Source: an uncultured Pelolinea sp. (GTDB lineage: Bacteria > Chloroflexota > Anaerolineae > Anaerolineales > Anaerolineaceae). From it: a stretch of 5,021 nt of DNA. Position numbers and translations under genes: made by a program. The DNA lies in the NCBI GenBank assembly GCA_937902055.1, contig CALGUJ010000083.1, positions 1-5,021 on the forward strand. Reading direction: 5' to 3'. Shown in pieces: positions 1-5,021 of this stretch; position 1 is the stretch's first letter; every line of letters starts with the position of its first letter. The notes beneath the pieces were generated by a model. That model searched no databases. It had not been told where the DNA came from and was given only the letters and a program-made list of their open reading frames with translations.

Positions 1-1750
1 TGATCTCCAATTCCAGTAATTCCGGAGGCAGCGTGTTTTTTGCCAGCGCATCCTGGATCATGATTGGAAAAAGTTCATCCAAAAGTTGGCGCAAAGAGAT
101 ATTCAGCCATAGTTTCAATGGATTTCTATTCACCTGATTCCACCTGCGCGCATGGGAACAGGCGGTATTGAACACCCATTTCTCAATTGGCATGATTAAT
201 CCCGTTTCCTCCGCCAGGGGGATAAAATCTCTGGGATGCACGAGGCCGAGATCCGTGTTATTCCACCGCAGCAAGGCCTCAAAGCCTGCCAGAACGCGGT
301 TGCGCGTATGATACACGGGCTGATAGTATAAAAGCAACTCATTTTTTTCAACCACGCGGCGAAGATTATTGGATTTATCAAGGCGAAGATAATGTTTCTC
401 GCGCATTTTTCGATTGAATACCACTGCGCAATTGCGGCCTCGCGTCTTGGCGGAATACATAGCCGTATCGACATCTCGTAAGACTTCTTCGGTTGTGTGG
501 TAGGTTGAATCGATCAGCAGGACGCCGATGCTGCCCGTGATGTAAATCTGTTTTTCCTCAATTTGAAAGGGCAATCCAATCTGATATAAGATGCGATCGG
601 TGATTTGTTTTATGACCTCGGTATCGTCGACCTGATCCAGCAGGATCATGAACTCATCCCCGCCAAACCGCGCAGTGACATCACCCGGGCGCAAACAGCC
701 TTCCAGACGAGCCGCAAGTTGTACTAATACTTTATCCCCCCAACTATGCCCGAAATTATCATTGATGACTTTAAAGCGGTCCAGATCCAGAAAGAGCACA
801 ACCGTTCTGATGATGTTGGAGCGTTTATTTTGTTCCAAAACACCACTCAAGCGGTCGATAAAAGCTGCCCGGTTATGAAGGCCTGTGAGATCATCGTGCA
901 AAGCCTTTCGAAGCAATTCCTGTTCGTACCGCTTTTGGTCGGTTATGTCGGTTTGAGACCCGACCATGCGTGACATTTGCCCGTTCTTGGCCACAGCCAA
1001 ACCACGGCATAACATCCACCTGTATCCACCGTCCTCGTGCCGTATCCGGTACTCGCAGATGAACACGGGCGTATTGCCAAGCAAATAATCATTGAGCGTA
1101 TTCCGGACATGCTGTTCATCATCCTGATGAATACGATCGAGCCATTCACCCGGGAGATTGCCCACCGCTTCGGGCTGCATGCCGAGCATGTTGCACCAGC
1201 GCGGGGTGTAATAAACCGTCTGGTTGATTAAATCCCAATCCCAAATCCCAACATCGAACGCCTGGGAAAATAACATATAGCGCTCCGCACTGTCGCGCAG
1301 ATCCATCTCGATCCGGTGTTTATAGAGCGCAATTTCGATCGTTGCCTGCAATTCAATATCGTCGATTGGTTTGATGAGGTAACCAAAGGCTCCAACCTGG
1401 CATGCCCGTTCCAGGTTGTCGCGATCGATATACGCGGCCAGGTAAATAATGGGTATATCAATATGTCTGGCTCGAATTTCTCTGGCTACGTCGATCCCAT
1501 CCATGTGGTCTTGCAGCCGTATATCCATCAAGATAATATCGGGATATTCAGAGCCAAGATAACGAAGCAAATCCTCACCATTCGTCACCAGCCCTTTGAC
1601 CACGTAGCCGAATCGATCCAACCTTTGTTGAATATCCAACGCAACAATAATTTCATTCTCGGCGATGAGAATTTTTGGCCTTTGACTGCCTGGCCTGTTG
1701 GAGAGGTCGCTGGGATTACCTTTATTATCCTGGTTCACTTGAATTTCCAT
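1..1750 (-). CDS. REC-PAS-GGDEF-EAL c-di-GMP cyclase/phosphodiesterase, 3' end cut by window edge
   Basis: Reading the minus strand from the ATG at 1750 gives 583 open codons that run off the left edge. An in-frame TAA lies two codons before this ATG, so the start cannot be further upstream. No good Shine-Dalgarno sequence is visible. After a polar tail of about 25 residues come REC (about 26-145, phospho-acceptor D76 in ILMDIRL, K127 in YLIKP), PAS (about 156-278, ending in the typical DITD), GGDEF (about 283-440) and EAL (from about 455). The cyclase motif is canonical GGDEF (363-367), with an RxxD inhibitory site R354/D357 five residues before it. Visible EAL residues are E491 (FEALLRW), N550 (LNIS) and E582. 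By comparison with the upstream paralogue about 140 residues are missing. The receiver is odd: N32 replaces the expected second acidic residue, and A105 replaces the Thr/Ser switch. The family makes c-di-GMP from GTP and hydrolyses it to pGpG. Both activities look possible, but their balance cannot be read from the sequence. No confident promoter was found in the 168-base gap after the upstream gene. Confidence 0.95.
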   Translation of the reverse strand, partial: MEIQVNQDNKGNPSDLSNRPGSQRPKILIAENEIIVALDIQQRLDRFGYVVKGLVTNGEDLLRYLGSEYPDIILMDIRLQDHMDGIDVAREIRARHIDIPIIYLAAYIDRDNLERACQVGAFGYLIKPIDDIELQATIEIALYKHRIEMDLRDSAERYMLFSQAFDVGIWDWDLINQTVYYTPRWCNMLGMQPEAVGNLPGEWLDRIHQDDEQHVRNTLNDYLLGNTPVFICEYRIRHEDGGYRWMLCRGLAVAKNGQMSRMVGSQTDITDQKRYEQELLRKALHDDLTGLHNRAAFIDRLSGVLEQNKRSNIIRTVVLFLDLDRFKVINDNFGHSWGDKVLVQLAARLEGCLRPGDVTARFGGDEFMILLDQVDDTEVIKQITDRILYQIGLPFQIEEKQIYITGSIGVLLIDSTYHTTEEVLRDVDTAMYSAKTRGRNCAVVFNRKMREKHYLRLDKSNNLRRVVEKNELLLYYQPVYHTRNRVLAGFEALLRWNNTDLGLVHPRDFIPLAEETGLIMPIEKWVFNTACSHARRWNQVNRNPLKLWLNISLRQLLDELFPIMIQDALAKNTLPPELLELEI

Positions 1751-1809
1751 AAGGTTTTAATTGTTATGCTGATAGAGACATTCACAAATGCATGGCCGAT
1801 CCGGAATTT

Positions 1810-1821
1810 TTCCGCGCGGAA
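1810..1821. promoter_or_regulatory. 12-bp perfect palindrome between the two c-di-GMP genes
   Basis: TTCCGCGCGGAA is self-complementary over all 12 bases. It lies in the 168-base gap (1751-1918) between the two large genes, 59 bases before the ATG of the downstream one. Its position would suit an operator or a small processing hairpin, but no known regulator site was recognised and a short GC-rich palindrome can arise by chance. The same gap holds a weak hairpin (arms 1884-1888 and 1899-1903, GATGC/GCATC) just after the upstream stop codon. That hairpin has no U-run behind it on the minus strand, so it does not look like an intrinsic terminator, and readthrough from the upstream gene is possible. 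Confidence 0.25.
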
Positions 1822-1918
1822 CTCGTTTAAGGCAGATATCCCAAGCGGAGGTCTTAACAGCGTCTTGGGCTCATTGTTGGATTGATGCCTCTCCAAAAGC
1901 ATCGCGGGCGGTTTTTAA

Positions 1919-4417
1919 TTATGCAACGACACCTCCTGGTAAGAAGTTGAATGAGAATTTGCACGATCGTTCGACAATCCATTCTTTCATCATCGAAGGC
2001 GTAAGCGGTTTGGATATGTAAAATCCTTGAGCATATGTGCACCCGTTGGATCCAAGGAAGTCAAACTGTTCGGCGGTTTCTACTCCCTCTGCGACCGTTT
2101 TGGAGCCGATGGCAGTGGCCATGGCGATGATGGAACGGACGATTTCATGTTGATGGGTCTCGGTAGAGAGGTGATTAATAAATGATCGATCGATCTTAAT
2201 CGCATCGAACGGTATGGATTGCAGGTAGCGCATGGATGAATACCCTGTTCCAAAGTCATCAATGTGTGTTCGTATTCCAAGATCGTGAAGGCGGAGCAAA
2301 ATGGACCGCGCCATTTCCGTGTCCATCAAAAAGATACTTTCCGTCAGTTCCAGGATTAAGTTTTCCGGTTTGATGCGCGAACGATTAATGGCGCGCGTTA
2401 CCTGCTGGATAAACAATGGATGGGTTAATTGGCGAACCGAAATATTGACGCTCACCGACAGGGGTTTTTTATAGCGGGCATTTGATTGCAACTCCTTAAT
2501 CTGCTGGCACGCCTGGTTGAGGACCCATTCGCCCACCGGAATGATCAACCCCGTCTCTTCGAGCACCGGAATATACAGATCGGTAGGCATAATGCCGTCC
2601 TTGGGGTGATTCCAGCGCAGGAGTGCTTCAAAACCGATGCAACATCCATCGCTCACCTTGACGATGGGTTGATACATTAATGAAAATTCGTTCCTGTCGA
2701 GGGCCATGCGAAGTTCATTTTCGAGTTTTAACCGCGCGATTGGTTGCGTGCGCATGTCTGGCATAAAGAACGAATAGCCAGCTTTCCCGCGATTCTTTGC
2801 CTGGTACATGGCAATATCTGCATCCCTGAGAATTTCATCCACATGCTGCGTCCGGTTGGAGCAGATCACGATCCCAATCGAACAGGAGGTACTGATGCTC
2901 TGCCCCTCGATCACGATCGGATTGGCAAGCTCCTTGAGGATTTTTTCCGCCACAGCGATGGTGTCATTGGGGGAGGTGATTTTGTCCATCAAAATAAAAA
3001 ATTCATCGCCTGAAAGACGAGCGACCAAATCATCCGTCCGCAGGCATCTTTCCAGGCGTCTGGCAGTGGCGACGAGAAAACGGTCACCGAAATCATGGCC
3101 GAAACTGTCATTGATCAACTTGAATGAATCGAGGTCCAAATAGAGCACGGCAAAACGGTGCCCAAAGTCATCATTTGTTTGATAGATCGATGCTTCCAGG
3201 CGTTCAATAAACGCCATCCGGTTGGGCAAACCGGTCAAATGGTCGTGTTCAGCGTTGAAACGCAAGCGTTCCTCTTCCCGTCTTCGCTCTGTAATGTCTT
3301 CGCCGCACAGCAGTACTTCCGTTATGCGATCATCCTCCACGGAAAGGATCGAACTTTGCCAGGAAACGCACAGTGTTTGGCGGTTCTTGGTAACAACTTC
3401 AAAATCAAAGTTTTTGTGAAGATGGCTTTCTTCGTTCAATATCATCTGATATGTGTTTTCTGCAATAGTCCGGCTAGCCTGTGGCAAACAGGTGGCGAAC
3501 CAGTTCTTCCCGAGCAATTCCGCTTCTTCATACCCCAGTAGCTTGCATCCATGCTCGTTGACCATGCGGATGTTCCCGTCAGCGTCGAGGCTTAAAAGAA
3601 AGACACGCGCAGAATCGATGATCTTCCTGGCCTGGGTCTTTTCCAGTTGAACGAAGGTTTCTGTTTTTACCTGTTCCGTGATGTCTCTCAGGCTGAGAAT
3701 ATAGCCATCATATTGGAGGTTTTTAATTCGCGCGCTTCCTTGCAGTTCCATCATGCGCCAGCTGCCATCTCGATGCCTTACCCGAAATCGATCCGGCGCC
3801 TGCCGATCGTTGGATCGGGATTCTTGCTCTAATTCGGCCATCATGGCATCCAAATCACCCGGGTATATCAAGTCGAGCCATGAAACCCCCACAAAACCGA
3901 TGCCGGTATCTCCTAGAATCGTATATGCCGATTGGTTGTGAAATTGGATTGTTCCGTTTCCATCGATTACCAAAAGAAGCTCAGAGGGGTTGTCAATCAT
4001 CGCCCGGTAATACGCTTCATGATCCCGCTGGGTAGGTTCGTGTTGTGATGTGCACAGGTTCCGTTCGATGTTCGTGGCCAGTTCGCAATCAACCAGTGGC
4101 TGTTGCAGGATCGGGAAAGCCCCCAATTTTAAGGGCCGCGAATTATTTGGGTCATTTCCAAATCCCGACGAAAGCAGGATGATCGGAATGCTATAAACGT
4201 CCCGGATATGATACGCAGTCACGATCCCAGCCATTTGGCCTCCTAAATGCATGTCCAGCAGAATCAAATCAGGTTTGGAGGATACGATTTCCGCGAATGC
4301 TTTTTCACGGTCATCAACAATGGATAGGAGAGAATAGTGAAAACTCTCGAGCCTTTCTTTCAAATCTAGTGCGAGTTCGGAATCATCCTCGATAATCATG
4401 ATTTTTGACCCAAGCAT
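1919..4417 (-). CDS. REC-PAS-PAS-GGDEF(SGDEF)-EAL c-di-GMP turnover protein, 832 aa
   Basis: This is a complete cytoplasmic signalling protein. The ATG at 4417 is preferred because GGAGGGGG ends two bases upstream of it. An in-frame GTG at 4447 would add ten residues that translate this ribosome site itself. Domains in order are REC (about 4-121), PAS (about 136-255), a second PAS (about 262-387), GGDEF (about 389-550) and EAL (about 565-815). The receiver has E10-D11-D12, phospho-acceptor D55 and switch S83, but the conserved Lys is Q106 (in ILQQP). The cyclase motif is SGDEF (469-473), with metal-site D428 and inhibitory site R460/D463. The first Gly is thus Ser, a change that some active cyclases tolerate. 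The EAL domain has the full catalytic set: E597 (EAL), N658, E690 and E693 (ELTES), D720-D721 (DDFGTG), K741, E777 and Q797. Phosphodiesterase activity is therefore likely, and cyclase activity is possible but less certain. The PAS domains probably sense a ligand or redox state, but no cofactor-binding signature was identified. It lies 168 bases upstream of a paralogue on the same strand. Confidence 0.97.
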   Translation of the reverse strand: MLGSKIMIIEDDSELALDLKERLESFHYSLLSIVDDREKAFAEIVSSKPDLILLDMHLGGQMAGIVTAYHIRDVYSIPIILLSSGFGNDPNNSRPLKLGAFPILQQPLVDCELATNIERNLCTSQHEPTQRDHEAYYRAMIDNPSELLLVIDGNGTIQFHNQSAYTILGDTGIGFVGVSWLDLIYPGDLDAMMAELEQESRSNDRQAPDRFRVRHRDGSWRMMELQGSARIKNLQYDGYILSLRDITEQVKTETFVQLEKTQARKIIDSARVFLLSLDADGNIRMVNEHGCKLLGYEEAELLGKNWFATCLPQASRTIAENTYQMILNEESHLHKNFDFEVVTKNRQTLCVSWQSSILSVEDDRITEVLLCGEDITERRREEERLRFNAEHDHLTGLPNRMAFIERLEASIYQTNDDFGHRFAVLYLDLDSFKLINDSFGHDFGDRFLVATARRLERCLRTDDLVARLSGDEFFILMDKITSPNDTIAVAEKILKELANPIVIEGQSISTSCSIGIVICSNRTQHVDEILRDADIAMYQAKNRGKAGYSFFMPDMRTQPIARLKLENELRMALDRNEFSLMYQPIVKVSDGCCIGFEALLRWNHPKDGIMPTDLYIPVLEETGLIIPVGEWVLNQACQQIKELQSNARYKKPLSVSVNISVRQLTHPLFIQQVTRAINRSRIKPENLILELTESIFLMDTEMARSILLRLHDLGIRTHIDDFGTGYSSMRYLQSIPFDAIKIDRSFINHLSTETHQHEIVRSIIAMATAIGSKTVAEGVETAEQFDFLGSNGCTYAQGFYISKPLTPSMMKEWIVERSCKFSFNFLPGGVVA

Positions 4418-4418
4418 A

Positions 4419-4426
4419 CCCCCTCC
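4419..4426 (-). promoter_or_regulatory. Ribosome binding site that sets the start of the 832-aa gene
   Basis: The minus strand reads GGAGGGGGT directly before the ATG at 4417. The GGAGG core lies four bases from the start codon, a little close but workable, and the extra G residues allow slightly different pairings with 16S rRNA. This purine-rich tract is the reason for choosing the ATG at 4417 over the in-frame GTG at 4447, which has no comparable site. Confidence 0.7.
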
Positions 4427-4788
4427 ATACACGCAAAACGCAAACACAGCCTGTTCCTGATTATGGGTTTAGACAACAAACAACCTGGCGAGAAAGTTTT
4501 CATCGTCAGGGAATATCTCAAAAGAAGGAATTTGGCGGTGAAGGATGAGTCCTCCCATATGTTCGTCTTTTGTTGCGGAGATGGAATTCCCTCGATAATC
4601 CTCAATCGGCATCGGATTGCAGCGGAAAAGCCAGGGGTTAAAGAAGTCCAGTATCTAACAGGATAATCAAATAAACGCGGAATAGACGGCGGTGATACGT
4701 AAATTGAGATCGGAAAGCAGTTGGAAAGTGTTGGATTTTAGTTGGCACAGCAAGGTTCATTGCATCCCAGGAATCGAATATGGCCGTT

Positions 4789-4806
4789 CGTGATTAGCGG
4801 ATCACG
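4789..4806. repeat. Inverted repeat, 6-bp arms with 6-base spacer
   Basis: CGTGAT (4789-4794) and ATCACG (4801-4806) are exact reverse complements separated by TAGCGG. The next flanking bases (T and T) do not pair, so the symmetry stops there. It lies about 370 bases upstream of the 832-residue gene and downstream of the terminator of the right-hand gene. It could be a dimeric regulator site, but an 18-base element this short can occur by chance and no family was recognised. Confidence 0.25.
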
Positions 4807-4876
4807 TAACATGATCGGTGCTGTGGCCACTCAAGGCTCGCCGTCTTGCAATGACACGAAAGATCAAATAGGAATC

Positions 4877-4910
4877 AAAAACCGGCGATCGCCTTAAGCG
4901 ACCGCCGGTT
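4877..4910 (-). terminator. Rho-independent terminator of the right-hand gene
   Basis: The arms AACCGGCG (4880-4887) and CGCCGGTT (4903-4910) pair perfectly over 8 bp. After one A/C mismatch (4888 and 4902), four more pairs (4889-4892 with 4898-4901) close a five-base loop, CTTAA on the plus strand. On the minus strand the stem runs into TTTTTGATT, the U-run required for intrinsic termination; the plus strand has no such run. It begins 19 bases after the stop codon of the gene at 4930-5021, so it ends that transcript and isolates the c-di-GMP genes from it. Confidence 0.88.
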
Positions 4911-4929
4911 GATACGACGGTTCCAGCAC

Positions 4930-5021
4930 CTAGAAGCGCGTGCTCACGCGCAGCACCGGGGTGTTTCCGCGCTGCTGCACGCTGATGCCGGTGACCTGCA
5001 GGCTGCCCAGGTCGGCTTCGG
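4930..5021 (-). CDS. C-terminal fragment of an unidentified protein
   Basis: Only the last 29 codons and the TAG stop (4930-4932) are in the window; the rest lies beyond the right edge. The visible peptide contains ADLGSLQVTGISVQ and ends in VLRVSTRF. The frame is supported by strong third-position bias (27 of 29 sense codons end in G or C) and by an intrinsic terminator 19 bases after the stop. I do not recognise the family. Alternating polar and hydrophobic residues and a final Phe resemble the last strand of outer-membrane beta-barrel proteins, which would place it in the envelope, but 29 residues are too few to decide. Its codon use differs sharply from that of the two c-di-GMP genes, and the terminator and long gap suggest it is not in their operon. 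Confidence 0.7.
   Translation of the reverse strand, partial: EADLGSLQVTGISVQQRGNTPVLRVSTRF

Larger units (their letters stand above)
4418..4929. other. Intergenic region, about 510 bases, no convincing gene
   Basis: This gap separates the right-hand gene from the 832-residue gene on the same strand. At its right end it holds the terminator of the right-hand gene, and at its left end the ribosome site of the next gene. Between them a promoter for the c-di-GMP pair is expected. The best match I see is a sigma-54-like pair on the minus strand, TGGC (4630-4633) and TGCA (4618-4621), with the correct GG-N10-GC spacing but an imperfect -12 element; no convincing sigma-70 pair was found. A short inverted repeat lies at 4789-4806. 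A 67-codon open frame on the plus strand (4463-4666) has ordinary-looking codons but no ribosome site and no recognisable product, so it is not called a gene. Its reverse strand also carries a short open frame running into the 832-residue gene. Confidence 0.6.

Noticed and set aside
743..1231. Several plus-strand open frames of 60-75 codons within the left gene
   Set aside because: They are antisense to the PAS and GGDEF domains, which are unmistakable on the minus strand, and they carry no motifs of their own.
1316..1885. A 189-codon open frame on the plus strand
   Set aside because: It lies antisense to the receiver region of the left gene, whose minus-strand translation gives clear REC and PAS motifs. 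The plus-strand protein resembles no family I know and has no ribosome site.
4418..4447. GTG start at 4447 for the 832-residue gene
   Set aside because: The extra ten residues translate the purine-rich ribosome site itself and are not part of the REC fold. The ATG at 4417 has the ribosome site directly upstream.
4463..4666. A 67-codon open frame on the plus strand in the long gap
   Set aside because: It has no Shine-Dalgarno sequence, no recognisable motif, and starts only 45 bases from the divergent start of the 832-residue gene. Codon choice looks ordinary, so a small gene cannot be excluded, but nothing positive supports it.
4743..4764. TGGCAC followed by TTGCA on the plus strand, resembling a sigma-54 promoter
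   Set aside because: The spacer is 11 bases instead of the required 5, so the two elements cannot form a sigma-54 site. No plus-strand gene follows.

Overview
The window holds three protein-coding features, all on the minus strand and so read from right to left: the last 29 codons of an unidentified gene (4930-5021), a complete 832-residue cyclic-di-GMP turnover protein (1919-4417), and the first 583 codons of a second protein of the same class, cut by the left edge (1-1750). I found no RNA gene, CRISPR array, transposase or integrase.

The two large genes are tandem, related signalling genes. Each starts with a receiver (REC) domain, continues with one PAS domain (left gene) or two (right gene), and ends with GGDEF (diguanylate cyclase) and EAL (c-di-GMP phosphodiesterase) domains. 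No membrane segment or signal peptide is visible, so both should be cytoplasmic. Both GGDEF domains keep the RxxD inhibitory site. The catalytic residues visible in both EAL domains are present, and the complete EAL in the right gene has the full set. The receivers are atypical in complementary ways: the left one has lost an acidic-pocket residue and the switch Thr/Ser, while the right one keeps these but has Gln in place of the conserved Lys. The right cyclase motif is SGDEF and the left one is canonical GGDEF. The pair may form a c-di-GMP node in which the two proteins have different balances of synthesis and breakdown, but this is inference.

The right end differs in character. The gene 3 tail has 27 of 29 sense codons ending in G or C, against 13 of the first 29 codons of the 832-residue gene. 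It closes with a strong intrinsic terminator (4877-4910). About 460 bases without a convincing gene then precede the c-di-GMP pair, which therefore probably has its own promoter. The codon contrast suggests the pair, or one side of this junction, has a different ancestry from its neighbour.

The organism cannot be named from the sequence. Multi-domain REC-PAS-GGDEF-EAL proteins and a phenylalanine-ending C terminus on the right-hand gene fit a Gram-negative bacterium, perhaps a proteobacterium, but this is weak. The content is a familiar signalling class in an unusual tandem arrangement with degenerate receivers, and I do not see a clearly new biological system.
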